Under the pieces are notes generated by a model, which worked only from the letters and a program-made list of their open reading frames with translations, was not told the origin of the DNA and did not search any database. A DNA stretch of 64,000 nt, from assembly GCF_910592395.1 (NCBI RefSeq), contig NC_088326.1:11971001-12035000 (forward strand), written 5' to 3'. This document shows, one piece after another, positions 12,019 through 22,942 of the stretch (its first letter is position 1; each line of letters opens with the position of its first letter). This stretch comes from Lineus longissimus (lineage: Eukaryota; Nemertea; Pilidiophora; Heteronemertea; Lineidae). The position numbers and the translations under genes are program-made.

Positions 12019-12929
12019 AAGTATCCAGATCAGTGAATTAAGTCCACGGTCCTGCCATGGAAAACGATTTAATCGCTTTAAAGACTTAACCATATTGACA
12101 ATAATACATCTATCATCATGCTCTTCCGGGCAGACAAAAATATAATACCAGGATTCCTAATAACTCTCTCATAATCCACCAAATACAATGTACTATATAT
12201 AATGACTATTAAGTTTGTGCTCGCGTCGCGACAAGGACAGAACCACTTTTGCCAAATAATGACATCTTGGGCTTGTTCTTGCTCACTGGCTTTACCAGCA
12301 AGCGTCATGGTGGGCCAACCATAAAGTCACTAGAAAAGCCAAGAGAAGCCAAGTAGGTTATTCTCAGGGGTTGCTTACTAGGCCCTCTCCACAATGGCGT
12401 TGTGTTAGAGAAAATTGTGGCAATTTATTTGCGCCTGAAGGTACAGTTGAGAAAGTTGTTTCAATCTGACAGGAACTCTTTCTAAATTTCTCCTCGGAAC
12501 CTCCCAATCTTGAATGATTCACGTGAAGAAGACTGTTGGATATGGATTAGTAGTACTTCTGTAGTACATTTTGATGAATGCAGCAAGGAACATATTACAC
12601 TATTTCTCAATTGATTTTATTTCTGTATACTTTCCGTATCTTTCTATCCCTATGAGCAGCAGTGTGACAGCTGCTATCAGTATCTTTGTACTAAATTTCA
12701 GTGATTGTTTTTAACACAAGGATACAAGGATCTTTATCCAGGATCTTGATCTCTCTCTCAAAATTGTTCGAGCCAGGATCTTTTATGCGGTGTCCAAACG
12801 GCTACACCCATTTACCGGATTAGTGGATTCAGCGGGTCTTACCCGGATTCTGTTCTAAGTTGAATAACCAGATTGGTGAATTCAACGGATCTTTACCGTG
12901 CTTACGAATTCCGTTCTAAGTTAACAAGG

Positions 12930-15900
12930 ATGGCTTCTCAAGTTGCCGCAGGGCAAACAGGCCTGATGGAATATTCCGCCGAGCTTGCCCCTGGAGAGAC
13001 ACGTACGATCGAAGACTCGCCACGACGCTGGGTGAACGTGGTATGGTCTTTGAAGCACGAGGTAAGAAAGGAAGAAAATAAAGACTATATTGCAGTTGTC
13101 AAGTGAAATCTTTGATCAAACTCAACTGGTATTACTGATGGATAAGACTATATTGCAGTTGTCAAGTGAAATCTTTGATCAAACTCAACTGGTATTACTG
13201 ATGGATAAGACTATATTGCAGTTGTCAAGTGAAATCTTTGATCAAAATCAACTGGTATTACTGATGGATAAGACTATATTGCAGTTGTCAAGTGAAATCT
13301 TTGATCAAACTCAACTGGTATTACTGATGGATAAGACTATATTGCAGTTGTCAAGTGAAATCTTTGATCAAACTCAACTGGTATTACTGATGGATAAGAC
13401 TATATTGCAGTTGTCAAGTGAAATCTTTGATCAAACTCAACCGGTATTACTGATAGATAAGACTATATTGCAGTTGTCAAGTGAATTCTTTGATCAAACT
13501 CAACTGGTATTACTGATGGATAAGACTATATTGCAGTTGTCAAGTGAAATCTTTGATCAAACTCAACTGGTATTACTGATAGATAAGACTATATTGCAGT
13601 TGTCAAGTGAATTCTTTGATCAAACTCAACTGGTATTACTGATGGATAATGGACTGGATAGCATATTTTACGTAAATAACCTAGCCTACTGCATGGTCCC
13701 CAGTCGCCTCTCCTAGCGGACATCTCTCCACCCTTTCTATACGGACAGCGCATTCGGTCCAAATGGTCATTTCCATTGAATTTGACCTCTGCAATCATGT
13801 CAACTCTCAACAGCATTTATCAGTCCTAAAGGTGTCCTTGATAAAGAGGTTCAATGCTATTGGTATATTCACACCAGAATTCTAATTAACTAGACTTTAG
13901 AACTCTAAGTGAGGGAGGTATTAGTTCGTCACTGAGGTATTCTTTGTGACTTCTCCTTTATTTACATTGATCATAGGCCTACAATTTGAAAAGCACCCGT
14001 GGCGTCACAGGGACAGCTCCGTAACGAATCGACCGGAAGCCTTAGTTAGCAAATTTTGTTTACACTAGTACATGTAACTATGTTGTATAACACAGAAAGT
14101 AAGAAAATATATTTAATAATTAGTGCAGTGTTTTAAAAAAAAATCATTTTCTTTAAATTGGCATTTATACAACAGGCATAAGCCTTGCTTAATTTTTCCG
14201 AAACCGATTATTCCATATTCTTGATGGGGGTGACCTAATTCGTGATATTTGCTTCCCTACAGAATATCTGACACTTTGGCAAAGGGTTTACCAAAAAAGT
14301 ATACATTACAAAAAAAAGTAGATCACTTATTTTAGAGATTGTCCAGGACCTTTAAAAATTGAGTGGATTATTAGTTCGATCCATAATTCTTCAAATCCTC
14401 AGGATTTATGGTTTAATGGACTTTGGGACATAACTTCTTAAAGGCCTCCGTTCGTTCAAAAATTTGAAAATTTAACTCGAATTGAAAGTTTTTACACCAT
14501 TCCACCAAGCATATTATGATTGGTGTCAAGCAAGAACATTTTAACACACTCACTGACACACTCGAAAAAATAAACTATATTTTTTCTTTCTGCCTCAACG
14601 ATCTTTAATATATACAAAATAGCCTTCCACAATAAACCATGTTATGCTAAGCCTAGCATTACCAAAAGCTAATTCCTTCACAATTCCAGGGTAGCCAAAA
14701 AAACCGAAACTCTGTGAGAAAGACAAAGTTGGCTCGCAAACCTAAATAAGAATAATGTTATTCAATTATATTAGTTAATTCCGCAGTAAGACCGGGCATT
14801 TACCCAATTATTGGCACAGTTAGACCAGAAACATCGAAGGACACCCCAGGTTTCGACTAACACCGTCGAATATTGGCGAAATACAGTATTTTTTACGCGG
14901 AATAAAATATCCTACTGTGCCAGGAGTGACTTGTAAATATCCGCGGGATATTCAGGTAAAATATGAATCCGAAATTAGCCAATTAAAGGGATACAATAGG
15001 CGTGAGATGTAGTCAGACTAAGGATAATATTCCTGATTGCCGCCACTTGCCGCAACCTGCAGCATCAAGTCAAAATACAAATTCCATGCACTTCGCTGAT
15101 CTCTTATTAGACAAGGCTCAGCCAAGGAAATCTGTCATCTTTCGAGCAAAGCAATAGTTACACGTATTACTCCACCAGCTGCTTTTTTATCTTTTTCAGA
15201 ACATCCCCTATTCGGATCGACCTGGTCCAATGAGTGATACCGCCATCCACCGCCAGAAGACGCTCGTCATGGACGAATTCATGAGACTGACGAAACAGGA
15301 GGTAAACAGGTTGAAGCCAACGGCCTCCCTGGAAGGTTCATTCTTAAAAAGGGAATTGACATTAGTAGGTAGGCACTCTCTAAGCTAAAGCGATATCCAT
15401 ATGTTCTCTCTCTGCTGAACTTGGCATCCATCTTGTGACGTCATACATGCCACAGGGGTCATTCCTCAAAAGGGCATTGACATTAGTAGGTAAACACTCT
15501 CCAAGCCTAAGTGATATCCAAATGTTCTCTCTCTGCTGAACTTGGCATCCATCTTGTGACGTCATACATGTCACAGGGGGTCATTCCTCAAGTGATGTCA
15601 AACTCTACTCTCTCTGCTGAACTTGGCATCCATCTTGTGACGTCATATGTCAACGAGAGAGAGGCGTCAAAAATCTAGCCGAACATTCAAGGGAAAGTAG
15701 AATATCCGTCGTTTTATCGACAAGTTAAGAAATGCAGACAAGACATTCTGGACAAGATGTTATCCATGATTTTTTATCCCGTTTTTTTGCAGATGATCCT
15801 TGGAAGTGTGGCAACCAAGCTGTGAGACAACTAGCAAATGTAAGTAGGCCAAGTAGCAGAGATGCATAGAGTAAGTGAGCATATTGGTCACGGTTGCTTC

Positions 15901-17050
15901 TTAAAACTCACAGATCCGATGCAGTATCTTAAATACTGTGCAGGCACACGTAGTTATCAAACGCATATTGGTGAAAAATCGAAGTTGTCATTGGACGACG
16001 GAGAAGTCAGAGGAGCAGTCGTGAATGGGGAGTTTTCGCAGAGCCACTGAAACGCCAACGTGAACACCTATCCCATTTCACGATGTCGAACAATGGGAGA
16101 GGCGTTCCGGGGGATTTGCGAAAGCTCACTATTTGACGCCTCGTTGCCCATAGGCAATTTGTTGCTGTCATATGCATTTCCATTTTCAGCACTTGCTTAT
16201 CACTGCTCACTCTTCTTCCTAGGTATCAAGAAAGGGCCCCCATCAACGCTTCTTCCCGGGAAACAGCGATCCCAAACTAAATGGTGCTAATAATAGATTC
16301 GGGTTGCCGCTAAAACCCAGACCCAGAAAACTGAGCCGGATACAGGAGGAGACAATAGAAAAGCGAAAACGTTCTGTACTTTGGGCGGAAAAGACCGGTA
16401 AGACATCTAGGCTGTCCCATTCTGTAAATATTGGTCATCACGTTTTCGCAAAGGCGTTACATTTGCAAAGTTATCCGATATCAAGTCAAAGCTCATATTG
16501 ATTATTACATGATCAATTGGAATCCCCGAACCTCATTGGACGAACGACGTCATGTGACTGGTCCATAAATACTAATGGTACCCGCCGACGTCACGTCCGC
16601 GGGAAACATCATAAATTCACGGTCGCTCGCGGGTTGGAAGGGCGCAAATAACTTTCGCTTTTGGGAGAGAAAAAATTCATAATGAAACATACAATACGTT
16701 GGACTAGAATGAGTGTCCGGCACATCGTCTGTGTAGATTTATTCAATCTCGATCTGGTGATATCTTAGGGGGAAGAAATGATGACACAGATGCTGACTAA
16801 GTGTATACAAATCAAGTTATTCTTCTTTACAGTTCTACCAGAAATAGGACAAGAAAATTCTGTGGGCGCGATTGAAAATGCTGAAATAACGAGGGACGAG
16901 ATTGCCGAATCATCGCATTGTGGCGACGAGGCTGATAGTGGAATATTCATCGAGAGCGAGGCTGTTGGGGTTATATCAACTGGAAGCGAGGCTGGCGGTG
17001 GGACAACAGTTGAAAGCGAGCCTTGCGGTGTGATATCGGTCGAAAGCTAG
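12930..17050 (+). CDS. Unrecognised multi-exon gene, about 219 residues
   Basis: I do not recognise the protein. Exons joined by reading phase are 12930-13061, 15200-15301, 15807-15839, 16223-16397 and 16833-17050. Donors are GTAAGA, GTAAAC, GTAAGT and GTAAGA, with pyrimidine-rich acceptors at exons 2, 4 and 5. The product starts MASQVAAGQTG, has a central basic stretch (LKPRPRKL, then IEKRKR) and an acidic tail with a degenerate repeat built on ESEAVGVIS and ESEPCGVIS. No signal peptide or membrane segment is visible, so a cytosolic or nuclear protein is likely. The third exon is the weak point: the better acceptor at 15791-15792 would give a stop after ten residues, whereas AG at 15805-15806 keeps the frame; skipping the exon also keeps it. 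The start ATG has a good context (AAGGATGG), though the frame is open 19 codons further up. Confidence 0.6.
13081..13647 (+). repeat. 63-bp minisatellite, nine copies, in intron 1 of the unrecognised gene
   Basis: Nine nearly identical 63-bp units begin AAGACTATATTGCAG, starting 19 bases after the exon 1 donor. Because 63 is divisible by three and a unit has no stop in one frame, a long repetitive frame (ILQLSSEIFDQTQLVLLMDK-like) results. That frame is not the one leaving exon 1, so it is most simply intronic. Confidence 0.9.
15339..15655 (+). repeat. About 121-bp tandem repeat, 2.6 copies, in intron 2
   Basis: Units start near 15339, 15460 and 15583 (the third internally deleted). They share TCTCTCTGCTGAACTTGGCA and CATCTTGTGACGTCATA. 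The CRE-like TGACGTCA is repeated with each unit, which may be incidental. Confidence 0.85.
16025..16131 (+). mobile_element. Short palindromic TIR element, family G, copy 1
   Basis: The ends GGGGAG..TTCGC and GCGAAAG..CTC are inverted, and the middle carries the inverted pair AACGCC..CCTATCCCATT / CAATGGGAGAGGCGTT. A better preserved copy with TA duplications is at 51628-51753. It lies in intron 3 of the unrecognised gene. Confidence 0.65.
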
Positions 17051-17997
17051 GCGTGATCAGGTCTAAGAGGAAAAAGATTTCTACACGGTGCAGTGACATC
17101 ACGATCACATAAAACCGCTGAAAAGAAAATTAGTGGCCTTTTCTCTCGTGCGAGACCAGTTCCTTTATTGTCCAGAAGACGGCACATCTGAATACCCGAC
17201 ACACACGCTATCGGTATCGTTCATCAGTAGACCAAAAGTTCAGAGTAGCAGTCTACATACGACAACAATGCCGGCGGAAAATTGGTGACAGTTCGAGTGT
17301 GTGGGTCACCTGGTTGTTAAACTCCCCGGGCAGTCCATTTCGGCGCCCTAATCGTCTCTTCTCATGAGTCGAGACGAGGCCGGTCCACCAAGTCCGGAAT
17401 GTATTGAGAGACCCCTATTGTCGACAGCGTGTAACTTAATCTGACCTACTGGGTCCTTTAAAGGAGGGATGTCTCGGGACTAATGATATCTACAGAGGTC
17501 CATGGTAGAGGGCGCCACGGGAATAGATCGGAAAGTGTGCAAGATTGAGGAATATTTTGATGTTTGATATGTTGACATATTTTGATGTATTTTTGATATT
17601 TTCCTCTGACCCCTTGCTTCTGCTTGTATGCCCCTTTAAAAGTGTCTGCACTTGAAAATGTGAGCGTTTGGTTCGTGGGAAAAACATCATATCGTATTCA
17701 GAAAAAAAATCGTTTTCCAAGAAAAAAAACGAAGCCATTTCGACATCAGGGCATCCCTTTATGGGTCTGTGCGCATGACGCCAAAAATAGTCGCAATATT
17801 AAAAAAATTCCCCCAAACAACTTTCCGTCAATTACCTTTCTCTTTTCCGATCACGTTGACAGCGGGTGGATATATTTTCTCGACCTGCCGTGTGCTGGAC
17901 GAGAGATTTCTGGGCTTTGTGACTCATCTTTCTTGATAACGCCGAGGAACCTGTGAATATTTCCTCGAAGTATCAATGAATAGGCCTAGATCATACG

Positions 17998-18236
17998 TTA
18001 AAATGGTACGCCGTCGGCGAAACTGGTGGTCCAGGAAAATAGAAATGCAGTTATACACAATGGCGCAGTACAGTTGGTATGCATACAAATTTGCTGAAAC
18101 TTGATATTCAAAGTTTTTGAATATCCAACGGCAATGCTGAAAAAAATTTTCATTACGTATTTGGGCAATTATACATTTTCAACTTAAATTACAAATTTCA
18201 AATTTTTAACAATTGGCGTCGGCTTTTAAGTAGGCC
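17998..18236 (+). mobile_element. Dispersed TIR element, family C, copy
   Basis: It starts GGTACGCCGTC, contains CCAGGAAAATAGAAATGCAG and ends in the A/T-rich AAATTTCAAATTTTTAAC followed by GGCGTCGGCTTTTAA. This is the clearest plus-orientation copy of the family. Confidence 0.65.
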
Positions 18237-18754
18237 AACCTAGATAATAAGGACGCCAATTCGATTTGCTATTCTAAGCTTTGTAAGCTTTCTCAAATGA
18301 ATTGACGCTACTGTATAATAACATGAATGATAACATGACTTCGAAATACATGATGAATGAACGGACAATTCAGTAAGTTTTATAATAATTTTGATGTCAA
18401 AATTACAACTTTTGGGGATCGATATGGGGGGAAAGTGTGATTTATGTTGTATATTGTATGCGAATGACCCATAGGGAATTTAGTTCGTTGGCGGATTAAG
18501 TAACGCCTTATAGGCCTAGTTTCTCACAAAAGAGTTTACAAAGCCTTATTGAGTGAAAATAGGGAAGCCAATGACCCTATCTATTGTAAATGGTGTGGTT
18601 TCCTCGGATTTGTTAAAAGTCTTTTTGTCTAGGTCAGCAGTTTGACTTTCGATGAATTGAGGGCGAGTGCGAATTAAATGAAGACGAATTTTCATTCAAG
18701 TTACAAATGTTAAAAGTGAATTTCGAAATATGTGATTTCTAAAAAGTCACATGA

Positions 18755-18846
18755 AGAGAGCATGTTGCCACAAATGTCGACCACTAATTAATTAAAGTGA
18801 CGTCTTCAAACTCTTTAGTTATTCATTCAAATTGAATGGTGCATAA
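18755..18846 (+). repeat. Direct repeat, left copy
   Basis: About 90 bp resemble 19831-19920, sharing CTTCAAACTCTTTAGTTATT and CACAAATGTCGACCAC. The copies are about 1.08 kb apart in the same orientation and may be LTR relics or a dispersed repeat. Confidence 0.7.
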
Positions 18847-19194
18847 GAGTTCTAAAATATGAAATGTTTTCGGTGATTTTCGCGTGTTTTTGGGATTCGT
18901 TCGGGGGGAATTTTAAGCAGTTTGATGATTTTATTGCTGACCTATTCATAACTATCTATTTCATGCCTTCCCCCACCGAACAAAAACGAAGATAATAATG
19001 AAAAAACAATTATGACTAAGAACGATTTTCTGGGACAAAATGACTAGATTGAACAGAAAAATTAGTGTAGTCGCTGGTCAAATCGGCATTTTTGGCCATC
19101 AGGAGGAAAAAGACTCGTCAGTCAAACATATCCATCAACAATCAGAGATCCTTGGCTTCATTTCATTAGTCAGTGTGTGCGCTCTCATGGCCAT

Positions 19195-19500
19195 TCAGCG
19201 ATCTGCGACAGCTTCCTCAAGGCCGCCACCGACCCCCCCCCCCCCCCCCCCAGTTGCTGCATCCCGCGTCACCACGACCAACCATCTCAATCTCATTCTT
19301 CCTCGTCTCATTTTGCCCCAAACAAATTCTGGGCGCCATTGTAGCAGCCTCTTAGGGAGTCGGCCATCTTCCATGCGGGAAACATATCCGTCCCACCGGA
19401 GGCGCTTCACCTTAAGGAACAGTGATGCTGCTTGCTGGTTGGTTGTCCAGCGGATGTCTGTATTCCGGATGTGCGATGTTTATTACGAGACCGCTCGTAA
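19195..19500 (-). pseudogene. LINE reverse-transcriptase C-terminal remnant
   Basis: On the minus strand a frame reads KRLRWDGYVSRMEDGRLP and then GKMRRGRMRLRW. This is the usual C-terminal pattern of non-LTR retrotransposon ORF2 proteins (RxRWxGHVxRMxxxRLPK ... GKRxRGRPxxRW). Only the last hundred or so residues are recognisable, and upstream the frame is interrupted. It ends at the poly(C)/poly(G) run near 19237. It is a dead 3' fragment; the clade (RTE- or CR1/Jockey-like) cannot be set. Confidence 0.7.
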
Positions 19501-19830
19501 ATTGAGTAATGTTGTCACTGCGCGCTTCAATTCTATTTGTCAGGTTCTATCCACTCCCAAGTCATTATACAATGCATTAGTTTTTTGCCCGGCCGACTCT
19601 TCTCAATGATACAGAGCTACTTTCGCGCACATTTGTTCTCTGCACATCGACTTTAAAGCATTGCGCTGAATAGTAATCATTCATAGCGATGCTTCATAGT
19701 CAACAGCATCAATTTGTTCTTTTTTTATATCAAAATAGTGGAAATTGGGCAGTTACGATGCATTCTTAATAGCCAATCCGCTTGGCCATCGCATTATTTA
19801 TTTACAGTCGTTGCGAAATTCTTCAAATAA

Positions 19831-19920
19831 AGAGAGCAAGCTGCCACAAATGTCGACCACAATTGATAAAAGTGATCTCTTCAAACTCTTTAGTTATTCA
19901 TTCAAATTGTATGGTGCACA
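19831..19920 (+). repeat. Direct repeat, right copy
   Basis: It is the partner of 18755-18846, separated by about 1 kb that contains the LINE remnant. Confidence 0.7.
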
Positions 19921-20719
19921 CAGTATTAAATTCTTCCGGGCTAGCTTTGATCTTATTCGCTGTCTTCATTCTATGGATGGCGGTCCCACCCGAAGTAAAG
20001 TGTCCCGCAAACGAGCGATTTTTTCCGCTGTAACTTACGATAATAGTCGCTGTGATTTGCGACAAAAATATATCTCGTCTGCGAGCAGACTTGTAAATGC
20101 TGATTACTTATAATCGCTGATTACTGCGATGAACGATTCTCGTTGCGATGATCATCTCAATCAAGCTGAAAGGATCTTGACAAAAATTGCAAGTTTGCGG
20201 GACGCTTTTACACTGCGCTATCATTTTCACTTATTGTACTTCCTTCATACTACCATGGGGATATTATATGCAGACACATCACGACTAAACTTAAGACCTA
20301 CACCACACCCAAGACTGAATGACATTTTACCTTCATTTACCACAACTTCCTGGGTCAACCTCACGCCAAAAGCGGTTCCTCACCCCGAACCAACGCCTTC
20401 TCCCCCCCGACAAAGCACTCCAGGTTCCTTCCCGGAAGAACCACAAAACTGCAGTGAAATAACTACATTATTATCTTATACAATGATGCTTTGTAAATTT
20501 GCAATAAACAACTTTCGTACACGTTTTATCATAGTCATTTTCTCATAAATTTTCATCCGGGGGACTGTACAGGGTTTGTCAAAATATCAAACCTTTTCAC
20601 CGGCGAGCTTTGACTTTTCATCGGCTTTTTATAGGGAGGGCAATAGCGACCACGATTTCTAGCTCAGCAGTGAAGATTTGTTTCCACTGAAACAATGTTC
20701 CGCGATTACGTTCAATTTC

Positions 20720-20860
20720 CGTTGCTGGTATTGGCCTGTCGACTCCCAGGAAGCTGCTTCGTGGAGGTCGATGTTATCAAGACTTCCCCTGGCAGACAGT
20801 AGAACGATGGAAATTTAGACCAAGGTGCGAGCGGGCTTTGTTTAAAGACAATAGAACATG
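20720..20860 (+). repeat. Dispersed repeat, family D, copy 1
   Basis: It shares TCGATGTTATCAAGA, CAGACAGTAGAAC and AAATTTAGACCAAGGTGCGAG with copies near 25495-25670, 26490-26610, 50435-50600 and 62960-63120. A small hairpin with a GAAGCT apex is common to the copies. It is non-coding. Confidence 0.7.
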
Positions 20861-22190
20861 TATTAGGCTAAAACTGCGGGGTATAAGGTCACGTCGGAAT
20901 GTTCCGGCATTGCCAGGCGGAACGTTCGCATGGCGTGGTATGAACATTGACTCGAAGTATTTTGAAATTCGTCATAAATTCAGGAAATTTATCAAAAAGG
21001 GGAAGATAGGAGTCAGATTGGTGCTTCTGTCTTCGCCGGCTGACAAGATTAATCGTCTTTTCTTCAGCGATAAATATCTGTGTGGGAATTTCCAGAAGAC
21101 CTTTGTTTAGGGTCTAAGTGGTAATTTTTTGATAGTTTTTAGCAAGAATAGCTAATCCTTATTCAATGGTCTCCGCAAGGCCATTTGTCAGGGCGGCCCA
21201 CCCTACCCTGACAGCTTTTCACCCGACCCATTCTGTACCATCCGAGTTACGCGGTCCGTTACCTCCCCTTGGCGTAACGGAGTCCATGTTGGCGGAGTGG
21301 ATCCAAGGCTTGAGGGTTAAGATGCTCCCTACCTTGCTCTAGAATTTTGTTAAGGGTTTCTAATGGGCCACACTACCTAGCATTGCTTGCCACTCAACCT
21401 TATGTTGTACACTGGCCAAACTTTTCTAATACTAAGGGTACCACCCTACTGGAAATCCCTGTGGAGAACTCTGTAATACTTAGGTTAGAAAATTTAGGTA
21501 ATTATTTAAAAGAAACAAAACATTAGAATAAAAAATATATCATATTTATTATACAAAAGGAAACTAATTCACTTACAATAGTGGAAGATATATTTTTTAG
21601 CCTGGAAATTTTACACTCGATACAATCATAGTTGAATGTTCATTTGATGAACCTAAGTTTATTTACATATTGAACAAAAAGATTAGAATGCCGACAATGG
21701 TTGGACATTTAATTTATAAACTTCAGTCGTGTTAAACACCAAGCTTTTCATAAATCAATTCATCTGTTCCTTATAAAACAAGGATTAGATTCGTGAGGGG
21801 ACGCCGTCAAATATTGTCAAAACAACTGGAAAATGGCTTTAAATATACTGGTGGTCTTGTCTCAGAAGACAGAAAAGCTAATATGTAATGATAGACAAAT
21901 GAAGCAAGTGATGATCACAGATCACCACGAAGCATAGTGTATATAATATAGATATTCGACATTAAAACATGTCTTACTGTTCCACACTCAACAATAGAGA
22001 GGTTTCGCACCATTTACGACTCCGACTCCGACACCGACTGACGTAGTTCATCAATTTACAAACGTCCGTCAATCAATGTTATTCAGCCTCGAAGCTGAAG
22101 TGGCGGGATCGGAGGAGTAAATTCTGCGTAACGTTTCTAATGTCCGAAACTTTGTGGGGCTGAAATTAGAGCAGTTCAGTTCAAATGTCA

Positions 22191-22700
22191 CTAGGCGCGA
22201 ACGGCTTTGCATCCGACAACGACTTCCTCCGTCGTCTGGTAGTATTTATCAAGGCCGTTGCAGGATGGTGACTCACTTCGCCGGAGGACCGCGACGGGGT
22301 GTTTGATTTCCTGACATTGGCAAGAAATGTGGAACTTTCTTTCGCAACCGCAATCGACGCAATTCCCTACGATCGTTCTTGTAGGGATTCTGTGAGGGTC
22401 GGGCTTCGACAACGTAAACTGGACTTGGCAGTATTCGTCTGCGAAAATACTTCGCGTGTGTTCCAGGGGGCACATGACGGGAGCTGAGCGGCGGGTTCTC
22501 GACAGGTCACCGAGCCCTAAATCAGTTAGTGTTGCCTTCATCGTATAGAACTCGTTTCTTGGCGTGCTCTGGAAGATTTCCGTCAGACACTGAGGCATGT
22601 TACAGGATGGATGGGGAAGTACCCTAGCAGTTGTTTCCTTGGCCAAGATGACCAAAATCTGAAATTCAATGGATAAAAATGGTGAAAATGTTGCTGACAT
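22191..22700 (-). CDS. Interleukin-17-like cytokine, main exon
   Basis: Secreted cystine-knot cytokine of the IL-17 family, which signals through IL-17 receptor/Act1 pathways in animals. The family signature is visible: DPHRIPTRTI followed by NCVDCGC, then HPVAVLRR, a YYQTTEE stretch and the terminal VVVGC. A basic RTRR site just before the domain could be cleaved by a furin-like protease. The ATG at 22700 gives 169 residues. However, a pyrimidine-rich acceptor ends at 22659, so the N-terminus may come from an unseen upstream exon, with ILVILAKETTA as the end of a signal peptide. The final GCxC cysteine pair is reduced to GCKA, so one canonical half-cystine is missing, although extra cysteines lie nearby. 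The family assignment is from motifs only. Confidence 0.8.
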   Translation of the reverse strand: MSATFSPFLSIEFQILVILAKETTARVLPHPSCNMPQCLTEIFQSTPRNEFYTMKATLTDLGLGDLSRTRRSAPVMCPLEHTRSIFADEYCQVQFTLSKPDPHRIPTRTIVGNCVDCGCERKFHISCQCQEIKHPVAVLRRSESPSCNGLDKYYQTTEEVVVGCKAVRA

Positions 22701-22768
22701 ACCCGATCAAAGATGTTTTTGGGGAGCGGGTCGAGGATTCAATCAAGTACATGTATACACAAATCATT

Positions 22769-22942
22769 GCCGGTGTAGAAGTTTAAAATGTCCTAGGATA
22801 GAATGCCCGGGAAACAAAGGATTCTATTATGCGCTTCAATCTCTGAGCTATTGACGGTCAGGGTCTCTATAGAACCATATTGCAAAATACAATAGGGCCG
22901 GACACTTTTTCCAGGGGGGGCATTTGTTACTGTTACACCGGT
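22769..22942 (-). mobile_element. Short TIR element, family A, copy 2
   Basis: Inverted copy of the 543-715 element, with GCCGGTGTAGAAG at its left end and TTACACCGG at its right. It sits just upstream of the IL-17-like exon and could lie in its first intron or promoter. Confidence 0.75.

Larger units (their letters stand above)
9980..12929. other. Intergenic region, repeats only
   Basis: It holds the 21-24-bp tandem array at 10325-10530, dispersed sequence with tandem GACCTTG/AGGTCA motifs around 11430-11630, and a TIR-type element at 11797-12018. A minus-strand frame with a good ATG context at 12308 has no supporting splice partner. Confidence 0.55.
17051..22190. other. Repeat-rich intergenic region
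   Basis: No confident gene. It contains a family C element (17998-18236), a pair of direct repeats (18755-18846 and 19831-19920), a LINE 3' remnant (19195-19500, minus), a long C run near 19237 and a family D repeat (20720-20860). A 139-codon plus-strand frame from ATG 20129 to 20548 has no homologue I recognise and is probably chance. Confidence 0.55.

Noticed and set aside
13090-13716. 208-codon repetitive frame as a protein gene
   Set aside because: It is the 63-bp intronic minisatellite read in one frame, begins with TTG and does not match the frame of the neighbouring exon.
19040-19609. 189-codon plus-strand frame
   Set aside because: It runs antisense through the LINE remnant and the poly(C) run; the proline block comes from the homopolymer.
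20129-20548. 139-codon frame with proline-rich middle
   Set aside because: The composition is mixed, no homologue is known to me and no promoter or splice signals were found; chance is likelier.
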